A DNA stretch of 64,000 bases, from positions 1,984,001-2,048,000 of the forward strand of contig NZ_AP022598.1 in assembly GCF_010725485.1 (NCBI RefSeq), written 5' to 3'. Each line of letters opens with the position of its first letter. The first letter of the stretch is position 1. Below are positions 29,023-37,403 of the stretch, one piece after another. Made by a program: the position numbers and the translations under genes. Under the pieces are notes generated by a model that did not search any database, was not told where the DNA came from, and saw only the letters and a program-made list of their open reading frames with translations. The stretch is from Mycolicibacterium parafortuitum (GTDB taxonomy: Bacteria > Actinomycetota > Actinomycetes > Mycobacteriales > Mycobacteriaceae).

Positions 29023-30156
29023 TCAGCGGGTCAGCCAGAGGTCGTCGGTGGACTCGGCCGGGGCGTACGGGCCGGCGGACGCGCCGGTCTGCAGCACCAG
29101 ATCGAACGCCTCCGCGCGGATCCGGCGGTCGGTGTACTGCAGCACCGCCACCCCGGCGGTGAACGGGCCGGTGATGATCTGGCCGATCGCGCCGCCGATC
29201 GCGAGCAACACCAGCGACAGCACGAACGTCGCGTCCGACGGCGACACCGTCACCGCGAACTGCCCGCCCAGGGTGAACGGAATCGACACCGCGGTGGCGA
29301 TGAACTGCGCGACGATGTAGGCCAGCAGCCAGATCCCGAACACCCGCCAGAAGTCGGCCTTGATCAGTGAGAACGAGCGCTTGACCGACGTGACGAGGTC
29401 GCGGCGCTCCAGCACGATGATGACCGGCGCGAAGGTCAGCATCACCGACAGCCACACTCCGGCCACCACCGAGACGATGACCAGCGGGATCGCCACCGCC
29501 ACCGCGACGACCCCGTTGAGCACCACCGCGGCGACGCCGATGATCAGGCCGACGAGCGCGATCCACAGCAGGAACGCCAGCATCTTGAGCGCGGTGAACC
29601 CGATCAGCGCCCAGATCCGGGGCTTGAGTCTCCGCCAGGCCTCCCCGATGGTGATGTGCGCCCCGAACACCGAGCGGCCGATCACCACCGTCAACAGACC
29701 ACTGAGCACCGTCATCGACAGCGTGGTGGTCACGGCGCCGGCCAGGCTCGAGGCGATCCAGCTGACGATGACCTCGGCCGACGCGGCGTCGGTCTCGAAC
29801 GCGTCGGCGAACTGCCCGCCGAAGGTGAACGGCCACAGCGACAGCAGCAGCGCGATGATCTGCGTCGCGATCACCACGATCGCCGTCAGACCGAGCGTGG
29901 CCTTGGGATTGGTGCGCACGTAGGCGACGGCGCCGTTGAAGATGTCGGACAGCGTCAGCGGGCGCAGCGGCACCACTCCGGGCTTGAGCACCGGCGGGCC
30001 GTACGGCGGCGGATGCCCGGAGGGTTGCCAGTTCGGCGGGGGAGGGCCGTATCCGGGCGGGGGGTAGCCCGGATACCCGGGCGGGGGATAACCCGCGGGC
30101 GTCGCACCAGGGGGCGGCGGCCCCGGCGGGCCGTAACCGCCCGCGTTGTAGGTCAT
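29023..30156 (-). CDS. GPDPase-type membrane-domain protein with Pro/Gly-rich N-terminus (Rv3689 type)
   Basis: The 377-aa protein starts MTYNAGGYGPPG and has an about 65-residue cytosolic Pro/Gly/Tyr-rich tail, then PLTLSDIFNGAVAYVRTNPKATLGL, a signature of the glycerophosphoryl diester phosphodiesterase membrane domain, and six or so transmembrane helices. No phosphodiesterase catalytic domain is present. ATG 30156 is preferred over an in-frame ATG at 30165. It is the first gene of the minus-strand operon that continues with DUF4129, DUF4350, MoxR and DUF58. Role unknown, probably envelope-related. Confidence 0.82.
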   Translation of the reverse strand: MTYNAGGYGPPGPPPPGATPAGYPPPGYPGYPPPGYGPPPPNWQPSGHPPPYGPPVLKPGVVPLRPLTLSDIFNGAVAYVRTNPKATLGLTAIVVIATQIIALLLSLWPFTFGGQFADAFETDAASAEVIVSWIASSLAGAVTTTLSMTVLSGLLTVVIGRSVFGAHITIGEAWRRLKPRIWALIGFTALKMLAFLLWIALVGLIIGVAAVVLNGVVAVAVAIPLVIVSVVAGVWLSVMLTFAPVIIVLERRDLVTSVKRSFSLIKADFWRVFGIWLLAYIVAQFIATAVSIPFTLGGQFAVTVSPSDATFVLSLVLLAIGGAIGQIITGPFTAGVAVLQYTDRRIRAEAFDLVLQTGASAGPYAPAESTDDLWLTR

Positions 30157-30240
30157 GATCACCATCCTGTCGATCACCGGCGAAATTGACAACGTCGCCG
30201 GTCAAGAGGACGTCGCCGGTCAACAGCCTGTCGCAGCCGG

Positions 30241-31311
30241 CTAGTCGTAGACGATGACCGCCCGACCCAGGACGTCGCCGCGCGCGATCGCCTCGAGGGT
30301 GTCGTTGACGTCGTCGAAACGGACCCGGGTGACCGAATGGGTGATCTGACCGGCCCGCGCCAGCGCCAACACCTCGGTGAGGTCGTTGTAGTTGCCCCAG
30401 AATGAGCCGTAATAGGTGTATTCGCGTGCCACCAAAGGAAACAGCGGGATATCGACGCGGTTGCCGATGAGGCCGACCGATGCGACGGCGCCCTCGGCGG
30501 CCAGCAGGGAGAAGGCGAGGCGGATCGACTCCGCGGAGCCCGCGCATTCGATGACCGCATCCAGTTCGCTTCTGCCGGTGGCAGATTCGAGCGCGGCGCG
30601 GATGGTGTCGGTGTCCTTGTCACGGACGTTGACGACGTGGTCGGCGCCGTTGTCGGCGGCGATCTGGAGTTTCTCGTCGCTGCGCGCGAACGCGACCACG
30701 GTGGCGCCGCCGCCGAGCAGCTTCGCGTATTGCACCGCGTAGCTGCCCAGACCGCCGATCCCCGACACCGCGACCGTGCGGCCCGGACCCAGATGACCGG
30801 CGTTGCGCAGCTTCTTCAGCCCCCGGTACGGCGTCAAACCGGCGTCGGTCAGTGGCGCCAGGGTCTCTGGAGAGAGCCCGCCGTGGCCCGGCATCTTGAT
30901 CAGGTAGCGGTAGTCGACCGGCATGTACTCCTGGTATCCGCCGTGCCTGCCGAACCCGGCCCACACCCCGTGCGCGCACAGTTGCTCGTTGCCCTCGTGG
31001 CACTGGCGGCACGCACCGTCACCCCAGCTGCCGAACACCACCACCTGATCGCCTTCGGCCAGCCCCGCCGATTTCGGCACCGCCGATCCGATCCCGTCGA
31101 CCCACCCGGCCACCTCGTGACCCGGAGTGATCGGGAAGTCCATCGACAGACCGGTGTCGAAATAGCCGTCGACGAGTTGAAAGTCGGTGCGGCACATGCC
31201 CGCGCCGCCGACCCGCACGAGTACCTCCTCCGGACCGGGGGTGGGCACGTCGATCTCTTCGAGACGCAGTGGCTGCTTATAGCCGTACATACGTGCTGCC
31301 CGCATTTTCAT
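30241..31311 (-). CDS. Zinc-dependent NAD(P) alcohol dehydrogenase (MDR)
   Basis: The 356-aa medium-chain dehydrogenase has catalytic zinc ligands Cys40 (GMCRTD) and His65-Glu66 (PGHEVAG), a probable fourth ligand Asp156, and the Rossmann motif VSGIGGLGSYAVQYAKL. The structural zinc lobe has Cys101, Cys104 and Cys112, but Asp98 where most relatives have Cys; Sulfolobus-type ADH carries Glu98 there. The start ATG 31311 follows AGGAG. Substrate is unknown. It is divergent from an F420-dependent oxidoreductase gene, with a 151-bp region between them in which I saw no clear operator. Confidence 0.9.
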   Translation of the reverse strand: MKMRAARMYGYKQPLRLEEIDVPTPGPEEVLVRVGGAGMCRTDFQLVDGYFDTGLSMDFPITPGHEVAGWVDGIGSAVPKSAGLAEGDQVVVFGSWGDGACRQCHEGNEQLCAHGVWAGFGRHGGYQEYMPVDYRYLIKMPGHGGLSPETLAPLTDAGLTPYRGLKKLRNAGHLGPGRTVAVSGIGGLGSYAVQYAKLLGGGATVVAFARSDEKLQIAADNGADHVVNVRDKDTDTIRAALESATGRSELDAVIECAGSAESIRLAFSLLAAEGAVASVGLIGNRVDIPLFPLVAREYTYYGSFWGNYNDLTEVLALARAGQITHSVTRVRFDDVNDTLEAIARGDVLGRAVIVYD

Positions 31312-31462
31312 GGGCTTCTCCTCTGGATCAAGATCATTGTCGCGGATGGAGCGTCGTCCCCGCAGCACAGTTCCGAAATCGCGCCGGTGAAGTTCCGAGC
31401 CGTCGAATGCCGCGCCGAACTGCCGGCGGTTTCGGGTACCGGAGCGCGGGTAACCGTCCCGC

Positions 31463-32449
31463 ATGACCCGTTTCGGCTACACCCTGATGACCGAGCAGAG
31501 CGGACCGAAAGACCTTGTCCGCTATGCGGTATCGGCAGAACAGGTCGGTTTCGACTTCGAGGTGTCCAGTGACCACTACTTCCCGTGGCTGGCCTCGCAG
31601 GGCCACGCTCCCTACGCGTGGTCGTTGCTCGGCGCGGTCGCGCACGCCACCGAGCGCGTCGAGTTGATGACCTATGTGACCTGTCCGACGCTGCGCTACC
31701 ACCCGGCGATCGTCGCGCAGAAGGCTGCGACGTTGCAGATCCTCGCCGACGGCCGGTTCACCCTCGGAGTGGGCAGCGGCGAGAACCTGAACGAGCACGT
31801 GGTGGGCAAGGGCTGGCCCACCGTCGCCCGCCGCCAGGACATGCTCAAGGAGGCCATCCAGATCATCCGCGAGCTGCAGACCGGCGACCTGGTCGACTGG
31901 AAGGGTGAGTATTTCGAGGTCGACTCCGCCCGGCTGTGGGATGTGCCCGACGTGCCGCTGCCCATCGCGGCGGCGGTGTCCGGTGACAGGTCGGTCGAGA
32001 CGTTCGCGCCGCTGGCCGACCATCTGATCGCCGTGCAGCCCGACAAGAGCATCGTCGACTCCTGGCACGAGGCGCGGCGGGCCACCGGTCTCCCCGGCGA
32101 TGTGCGGGTGATCGGACAGATCCCGATCTGCTGGGACCCCGACCGTGACGCCGCGATCGACCGCGCACACGACCAGTTCCGCTGGTTCGCCGGGGGTTGG
32201 GCGGTCAACTCCGACCTGCCCACCACCGCGGGTTTCGACGGCGCCACACAGTTCGTCCGCAAGGAAGACGTCGCCGAATCCATCCCGTGCGGCCCCGACC
32301 TGGATGCGATCGTCGACGCCGTGCGCGAATACTGGGAGGCGGGCTTCACCGACATCGCGCTGATCCAGGTCGGCGGCGATACCCAGGAGAGGTTCCTCGC
32401 CGAGGCAGCATCGCCGCTGCTTGAGCTGCTCCGGTCCGCGTCCCACTGA
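31463..32449 (+). CDS. F420-dependent LLM-class oxidoreductase (TIGR03557-like)
   Basis: The 328-aa protein belongs to the F420-dependent glucose-6-phosphate dehydrogenase-like branch of luciferase-like monooxygenases. Diagnostic parts are the N-terminal FGYTLMTEQSGP, VSSDHYFPWLASQGHAPYAWSLLGA, TCPTLRYHPAIVAQKAATL, and GVGSGENLNEHVVGKGWP. F420 is the expected hydride carrier. The substrate is unknown; reduction or oxidation of an alcohol or sugar is typical of the group. It probably forms a unit with the 42-aa gene 10 bp downstream. Confidence 0.88.
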   Translation: MTRFGYTLMTEQSGPKDLVRYAVSAEQVGFDFEVSSDHYFPWLASQGHAPYAWSLLGAVAHATERVELMTYVTCPTLRYHPAIVAQKAATLQILADGRFTLGVGSGENLNEHVVGKGWPTVARRQDMLKEAIQIIRELQTGDLVDWKGEYFEVDSARLWDVPDVPLPIAAAVSGDRSVETFAPLADHLIAVQPDKSIVDSWHEARRATGLPGDVRVIGQIPICWDPDRDAAIDRAHDQFRWFAGGWAVNSDLPTTAGFDGATQFVRKEDVAESIPCGPDLDAIVDAVREYWEAGFTDIALIQVGGDTQERFLAEAASPLLELLRSASH

Positions 32450-32459
32450 GAGGTTTTCG

Positions 32460-32588
32460 ATGACCCGAGGTCAAGGTATCTACGACGACGAAGACGGCTC
32501 CGCTGCGTCCAAGTCCTCCAGCACCGAGAAGGATCCCGAGAAGGACACCCCGGACGTCGACAAAGACGCCGACGAGCCCACGGCATGA
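32460..32588 (+). CDS. Small acidic, Ser/Asp-rich protein (42 aa)
   Basis: The frame starts at ATG 32460, 8 bp after GAGAGG, and encodes MTRGQGIYDDEDGSAASKSS followed by a Lys/Asp/Glu-rich tail ending DADEPTA. It is too short for usual gene finding. The SSSTEKDPEKDTPDV part resembles small conserved mycobacterial proteins that I recall but cannot name. It is predicted to be disordered and highly soluble, with no cysteines or membrane segment. The location between an F420 enzyme and a convergent PAP2 gene (8 bp away) supports cotranscription with the former. Confidence 0.6.
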   Translation: MTRGQGIYDDEDGSAASKSSSTEKDPEKDTPDVDKDADEPTA

Positions 32589-32596
32589 GGTGAGGC

Positions 32597-33508
32597 CTAA
32601 CGGGCTGCGACCGGATCGCCGCGGCGTTTGGTCTCCAGCCGGTGCCAGGTCCACCAGAACAGCAGCGCCGAGAAGATCGAACCGGCCGCGGCCACCCACT
32701 GCGCACTGAGGAACAGCGACCACTCGACATCACCGTCGATGGGTTGGTGCAGGGCGGCCACCAGCGCGGTGCCGCCAAGGGCCAGGCTCAGCGTCCCGAC
32801 CACGGTGACCGCAGCGACGAACACGGTACGCAGGGTGAACCGGGCCGCGCCCGGTGACACCACCGCCCGCAGGCGGCCGGTACGGGCCAGGAAATGCGAT
32901 GCGGCACAGGCGACGACCAGCGTCACCGCATCAGCGGCCAGGGTGTCGGACAATCGGTGCCACTGGGCGATCACGGTGTAGGCGCCGATCCCGACGGCCC
33001 AGGTGAGCGCGAAGAACATCGCGACGCCGCGGAAGCGGTAGGGCATCACGATCAGCGTCGCGAACAGCACCGACATCGCCGCGGTGGTGTGGCCGCTGGG
33101 CAGCGTGTTCTCCAGGTACTGGTGGGTGTTGAGCAGTTCTGGGCGTTGCAGCACAACGTATTTGAGGAACTGCGTGACTGCCTGACTGCCGAGGATGACC
33201 GCCATCGCGGCCACCGCGAGGTGGACCTGCCGGCGCAGTAGCCCGATCGCCCCGACCAACACGGTGGCCAGCGCGAGCGACGAATAGGTGATCGTGCTCA
33301 GCGCCTTGCTGGCGGCCAGATACGCCCGTGGACCGACCTGGTCGGCCCCGTTGAGCGCGGCGTTCTCGATCGCCTGCCCCGTCGTGGTGCGCACGGCGAG
33401 CAGGTACACCGCGACGAAGAACAGCGATGCGCAGATCGCGATGACCGTCCAGCGGTGACGGGCGTGGCGGAGCCGTGTTTCGTCGGGGTAGGAGAGGTCG
33501 GTCTGCAC
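32597..33508 (-). CDS. PAP2-family membrane phosphatase, copy 1
   Basis: The 303-aa integral membrane protein has the three PAP2 phosphatase motifs: KYVVLQRP, LPSGHTTAAM and WHRLSDTLAADA. About seven transmembrane segments are expected, with the active site facing outward; substrates in the family are lipid or isoprenoid phosphates. GTG 33508 is the start. It is clearly paralogous to the gene at 52465-53391, with long shared blocks such as MPYRFRGVAMF, TWAVGIGAYTVI and the C-terminal LETKRRxDPV. Together the two copies flank the restriction-modification and aromatic-catabolic genes. Confidence 0.88.
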   Translation of the reverse strand: MQTDLSYPDETRLRHARHRWTVIAICASLFFVAVYLLAVRTTTGQAIENAALNGADQVGPRAYLAASKALSTITYSSLALATVLVGAIGLLRRQVHLAVAAMAVILGSQAVTQFLKYVVLQRPELLNTHQYLENTLPSGHTTAAMSVLFATLIVMPYRFRGVAMFFALTWAVGIGAYTVIAQWHRLSDTLAADAVTLVVACAASHFLARTGRLRAVVSPGAARFTLRTVFVAAVTVVGTLSLALGGTALVAALHQPIDGDVEWSLFLSAQWVAAAGSIFSALLFWWTWHRLETKRRGDPVAAR

Positions 33509-33560
33509 GAGAGCAGAATCCTCTCATGCCATCTCGGGTGTGCCGGCCCGGTGGTGCGGG

Positions 33561-34613
33561 TTACGCGGCGTCCTTGTCAGCGCCGGCGCCGTCGCCCGAG
33601 TCGGCGTCGTCGTCCGTGCCGGTGTCGCTGCCCGTGTCCTGATCGGACGCCGACGGGGTTTCGATGGCTGCACCGCGCATCCGGTGCGGCTTGGCGGAGG
33701 TGCGCGGCTCAGAATCGGCCTCAGAATCGGACCCAGCATCGGCCTCAGCATCGGACCCAGCATCGGACCCGGCGTCGGATTCCCCGGCCTCCGCTTCGGT
33801 GTCCGCGTCGTCGGTGGTCTCCTCGACCGCCGGGTCGACCGCGGTGACCGTGAGAGTCGCGGCGTTCGGATCCGGCACGTCGCCGACGCCCGCAGGGGTC
33901 TCGCGCGGCGGGATCGCGGCGCCCATGTCCTGGTCCAGGCTGGTGCCGACGGCGATCGGCCCCGGCGGGAGGTCGCCCGACAGCGGGCTGAGCAGCCCCG
34001 GGAGATCCTCCAGGATCCCGACCGAGGCACCCTGCACACCGTTGAGGACGCCGTCGACGATCCGGCCCGGGATGTTGAGTACCGCGTACGCGGCGCCGAT
34101 CAGGTCGAGTTTGGTGAGCGCCTCGAACACCTCGCCGACAGCGCGGCCGGTGGCGACCAGACCCGCCAGCACCGGGCTGACCGCGATGAGGAAGAAGCCC
34201 TCGACGGCGAACGGCTGGCTCAGCAGCGCGCCCAGATGGGAGAGCGCGGCGGCGCCGCCGCGGAACGGTTCGAGCACCACGTCGGTGGCCGCCGCGGCGA
34301 ACGCGTCGTAGTCACCGGCGTCGAGCGCTGCCACGGCGTCGGCCACCGCCGACGCCTGGTTCCGCAGAATCGCCCTGGTGATCGGGAACGGGTCGGCGAA
34401 GTACTGCTGAGCGACGGCTGAAGCATTGCTCAGCGACTGCTGAAAGACCTCCTGGTAGAGCTGCAGCGGGCTGGGGACCGCTGCCAACCGGACCGCCTGC
34501 GCAGTCACCGGAGCGGTCGGCGGCTGGACCGGATTTACTGGGTTTATCGCGATCGCACCCGCGCCGATCACCGCGACCCCCGCGGTGACACAAGACCGTA
34601 CGCCCACCCTCAT
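33561..34613 (-). CDS. Exported mycobacterial protein with acidic tetrapeptide-repeat tail
   Basis: The 350-aa protein has a signal-like N-terminus (GVRSCVTAGVAVIGAGAIAI), then VQLTA-like VRLAAVPSPLQLYQEVFQQSL and an alpha-helical, hydrophobic region to about residue 215. This is a familiar mycobacterial layout of unknown function. The last about 110 residues are acidic and disordered, including six four-residue units of the type SDAG/SDAE/ADAG (encoded by a 12-bp DNA repeat), ending GADKDAA. No catalytic motif is visible. ATG 34613 follows GGGAGA. Surface or outer-membrane association is a guess. Confidence 0.7.
   Translation of the reverse strand: MRVGVRSCVTAGVAVIGAGAIAINPVNPVQPPTAPVTAQAVRLAAVPSPLQLYQEVFQQSLSNASAVAQQYFADPFPITRAILRNQASAVADAVAALDAGDYDAFAAAATDVVLEPFRGGAAALSHLGALLSQPFAVEGFFLIAVSPVLAGLVATGRAVGEVFEALTKLDLIGAAYAVLNIPGRIVDGVLNGVQGASVGILEDLPGLLSPLSGDLPPGPIAVGTSLDQDMGAAIPPRETPAGVGDVPDPNAATLTVTAVDPAVEETTDDADTEAEAGESDAGSDAGSDAEADAGSDSEADSEPRTSAKPHRMRGAAIETPSASDQDTGSDTGTDDDADSGDGAGADKDAA
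33709..33780. repeat. Six 12-bp tandem units in exported-protein gene
   Basis: Units of the type (t/c)cag(a/c)atcgg(a/c)c repeat six times, the last one diverged. Each unit encodes four residues on the minus strand, so copy-number change would keep the reading frame and alter only the length of the acidic tail. Confidence 0.8.
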
Positions 34614-34666
34614 CCGGATCTCCCTTTTGACGTAGCAGCAAATTATCGATGATTGCTGGCGTAGAT

Positions 34667-34688
34667 TACCTCGGAAGGCGGCGAGGTA
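34667..34688 (-). terminator. Hairpin downstream of restriction-modification genes
   Basis: TACCTCG (34667-34673) and CGAGGTA (34682-34688) are perfect inverted arms with an 8-nt loop, 22 bp beyond the stop of the nuclease-like gene. A second weaker dyad, CAGCAA/TTGCTG (34636-34658), lies nearer the next gene. Either could end the R-M transcript. Confidence 0.45.
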
Positions 34689-34709
34689 TCGGCGAGTTGG
34701 TGAACGCGA

Positions 34710-35705
34710 TCAGCCGCGGCCCGTGGCGGCACCCCGGCGGCGACGGGCCTCCTCGTGCTGAGTGATGTTCGAGTTGTCCAGCACGATCGTCATCATCACC
34801 GCGAAGAACCGCGCCGGACTCAGTTCGTCGGGCACCAGATCGGTGCGCAGCGTGACTTCCGGCAGCGCGGCGAGTTGGGCGTCGACGTCGGTGGTCGCCG
34901 GCTCGTCGTCGCCGGTGTCGACCTCCACCTCGAACAGCTCGAGGATCACGTCGTCAGGTTCGGGGACCGGACCGGGCGGCGTGTCGCCCTCCCACTCCGG
35001 GACGACGAGCGCGCACGCGTCGTAGGCGTCGTCCTCGCGGCCGAGCTTGGTCAACAGGTCGACGATCCAGTCGAACTGCCGCCGCTCCTCGGTGTAGGCC
35101 GTCGAGCGTAGTGAGTACATGAAGCCCAGCGCGGCCAGGGGGTGGCGCAGTGCGAGGTTCTTCGCGTCCCCGTAGGACTCCTCGACACGATTGGCGGCGT
35201 TCTTGCCGAACGACGAATCCATCCGCTTGGTCGAGATCAGCAACTCCGGGCCGGTCTGCCAGGACGACATGATCACGTCGACCTGTTTGAAGTAGTTCTT
35301 GCCGGCGATGTTCGCCGACGCGGCGCCCACCCCGCCCGAGGATCCGGTGCGCAGCCGCTCCATCAGCTCGTCGCGACCGGCGGACTTCGGGATGGATCTG
35401 ACGAAGTTCAGCACGTCGCGGTCGACGACCCGAGGAGCTTCGGCACGTGGCCACACCGCGTCGGGTTCCAAACCGGCGCGGCGCAATTCGTAGGCGACCC
35501 AGACATCCAGCGCCAGCGCGGGCACCCCGGATCGGCTTTCCGCGCCCAGCAGGATCGGCACGGCCAGCAGCTTGCGCAGCGCGCCATAGTCGGGGCAGAA
35601 CGAGCCGTCGGCGGTCCACGGGTTGACCGTCTTGAACTCCGACCGGTCGACGATCGCGTCGAACAACGGCCAGGCGAGCGCCTTGGCGCTGGGTTTACCT
35701 GCCAC
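34710..35705 (-). CDS. Putative type II restriction endonuclease of unassigned family
   Basis: I do not recognise this 331-aa protein by name. Its start (GTG 35705) lies 11 bp inside the end of an N6-adenine DNA methyltransferase gene, the classic layout of a restriction partner. A candidate nuclease core is FKQVDVIMSSWQTGPELLISTK (residues 139-160, split here), with Asp143, Glu154 and Lys160, followed by conserved-looking SSFGKNAANRVEESYGDAKN. This is a PD-(D/E)XK-like spacing but with Ser instead of an acid two residues before the Lys. The N-terminal half is helical, without obvious motifs. A fold prediction and a cleavage assay are needed before calling it a nuclease. Confidence 0.5.
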   Translation of the reverse strand: MAGKPSAKALAWPLFDAIVDRSEFKTVNPWTADGSFCPDYGALRKLLAVPILLGAESRSGVPALALDVWVAYELRRAGLEPDAVWPRAEAPRVVDRDVLNFVRSIPKSAGRDELMERLRTGSSGGVGAASANIAGKNYFKQVDVIMSSWQTGPELLISTKRMDSSFGKNAANRVEESYGDAKNLALRHPLAALGFMYSLRSTAYTEERRQFDWIVDLLTKLGREDDAYDACALVVPEWEGDTPPGPVPEPDDVILELFEVEVDTGDDEPATTDVDAQLAALPEVTLRTDLVPDELSPARFFAVMMTIVLDNSNITQHEEARRRRGAATGRG

Positions 35706-37347
35706 CGTTGGCTTTTCCGCGGGCGATCCGGCGGGCCGTCAAGGCGCTGTGGTCGCGCCGGAGCGCGCGCAGCTGACGTTCGGTCAGAGTGGATGTCGCG
35801 AGCAGCAGCACCTCGTCGACCAGCTCGACCGCGGCGAGGAGGCGGCCCTCGCGTAGCCGGGCGGCCACCGCGGGCCGGACCTGACGAAGACCATCGGCGT
35901 TGCGGCGCACGAGATCCGGTGAGGGGACCGGCAGCACGTCGGCCTCCCGGGGCTCGATCTTCAGCATCCCGCCACCATAGGCGCGCCCGACGGTCTCGGC
36001 CCCCAGCAGGGTCACCGAGTTCAGCGCGGCCACCGGCAGCAGGTTCATGCCGTCGGTCCGCAGGCCGTCACGCAGGTAGACCCCGTGCACCGAGTTCAGG
36101 TGGTGTGCCCGGGCCCGGTTGGTGGTCAGCCGAGGGGTGTCGGCGTTCATATAGGTCAGGAACAGGTCGGCCGGCCGCAGATACGGCACCCGCCACCACG
36201 GTGTGCGGACGCGGCACTTGTAGGCATGGTGCACGTCGAGGTCCTCACCCGACTGGATGTAGTGCCACGCCGCCGGCGACGGCTCGTGGGCGGGCCGGAA
36301 CAGGTGGGTCGCCCCGCCGGCATCGCCGAGGGCGCGCAGGGTGGCCGCGGTCAGGCCGAGGCCGCGCAGATGTCGCGACCCGGGCGGGGACAACGTGAGC
36401 ACGTCGGACGGCGTGAGCCCGAGCGCGGCGACCTTGGCAGGAGACAGCGTGAAGAACCGGTTGCTGCCGGTGACCATGCCGAGCGTGGTGTCGCCCCACG
36501 TCTCCAGCACGGTGAACGCGTCGCTTCTGGCCGCGGCGTCGAACGCGGACAGGCCCGCGCTCGACAGCAGACCCGCCGACCACTTGGCGCCGTTGCCCGG
36601 TGGGGTCCACCGCCGCGACGCGGTCAGCCGGGCCAACCCCTCGGCATCGCGCACCTGCGACAACTCCATGTGTGGCGCGCCGGCACCGCCGTCGGTGCGG
36701 TAGCCGTCGGCGAGCAGCAGCACCACCTCTTCGAGCACGCCGGGGAACACCCGCTCGTCGAACAGCACCAGGCCCACGGAGGTGAAGTGGTCCATCAGGA
36801 ACTGCCGCACCCCGGCGGCGTAGTTCACGCTGAGCAGTTCGGCGGGCAGCACCAGCCCGAGCCGGCCCCCGGGTTTGAGGTGCAGCGCCGAGTGCACGGT
36901 GAACGCCGCCCACGAGGACGCGAGGTTGGACAACGTCACACCGGCGCGTAGCGCGGCTTCGCGGGCACGGGCCCGTGATTCCCCTGCGAAGTCCTGGTAG
37001 CGCACGTACGGCGGGTTTCCGACCACCGCGTCATAGGCGCCGAACTCGTTGTGGGAGAAAAAGTCCCGAGCATGGATGGTGGCGTCGATGCCGACCTCGC
37101 GCAGGCTGTGCTCGGATGCGGCGGCGGAGTCGGCGTGGATCTCGACACCGACCAGGCGGCCGACGTGGCCGCCGCGGCGCCCGATCTCGTGCAGGAACAC
37201 CGCCTCCCCGCAGGACGGTTCCAGCACGGCGTGGGCGGGATCGCGGACCGCCCAGTCGGCGAGGAAACGCGCCACCGGTGCCGGCGTGAAGAACGCGCCG
37301 CGCGCCTTGCGCAGCGCGGCGTCGTCCTTCGGGTCGCCGGGAAGCAT
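35695..37347 (-). CDS. N6-adenine DNA methyltransferase of a type II R-M system
   Basis: The 550-aa protein has the gamma-class order of N6-adenine methylases: motif X RGAFFTPAPVARFLADWA, motif I VLEPSCGEAVFL (residues 41-52), motif II VGVEIHADS, motif IV GNPPYVRYQDF (NPPY at 111-114), and motif VIII-like region with KPGGRLGLVLPAELLSV. The C-terminal about 300 residues form the target-recognition part, with GMVTGSNRFFTLS seen in TaqI/Eco57I-type enzymes. ATG 37347 is chosen. It is 56 bp after the LysR stop on the same strand and overlaps the putative nuclease gene. Recognition sequence is unknown. Confidence 0.88.
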   Translation of the reverse strand: MLPGDPKDDAALRKARGAFFTPAPVARFLADWAVRDPAHAVLEPSCGEAVFLHEIGRRGGHVGRLVGVEIHADSAAASEHSLREVGIDATIHARDFFSHNEFGAYDAVVGNPPYVRYQDFAGESRARAREAALRAGVTLSNLASSWAAFTVHSALHLKPGGRLGLVLPAELLSVNYAAGVRQFLMDHFTSVGLVLFDERVFPGVLEEVVLLLADGYRTDGGAGAPHMELSQVRDAEGLARLTASRRWTPPGNGAKWSAGLLSSAGLSAFDAAARSDAFTVLETWGDTTLGMVTGSNRFFTLSPAKVAALGLTPSDVLTLSPPGSRHLRGLGLTAATLRALGDAGGATHLFRPAHEPSPAAWHYIQSGEDLDVHHAYKCRVRTPWWRVPYLRPADLFLTYMNADTPRLTTNRARAHHLNSVHGVYLRDGLRTDGMNLLPVAALNSVTLLGAETVGRAYGGGMLKIEPREADVLPVPSPDLVRRNADGLRQVRPAVAARLREGRLLAAVELVDEVLLLATSTLTERQLRALRRDHSALTARRIARGKANGGR

Positions 37348-37403
37348 GCCGATATCGTGCCGCAGCGCACCGACAGGCCCGCGGTGCCCCGCCGACGTGC
37401 GGT

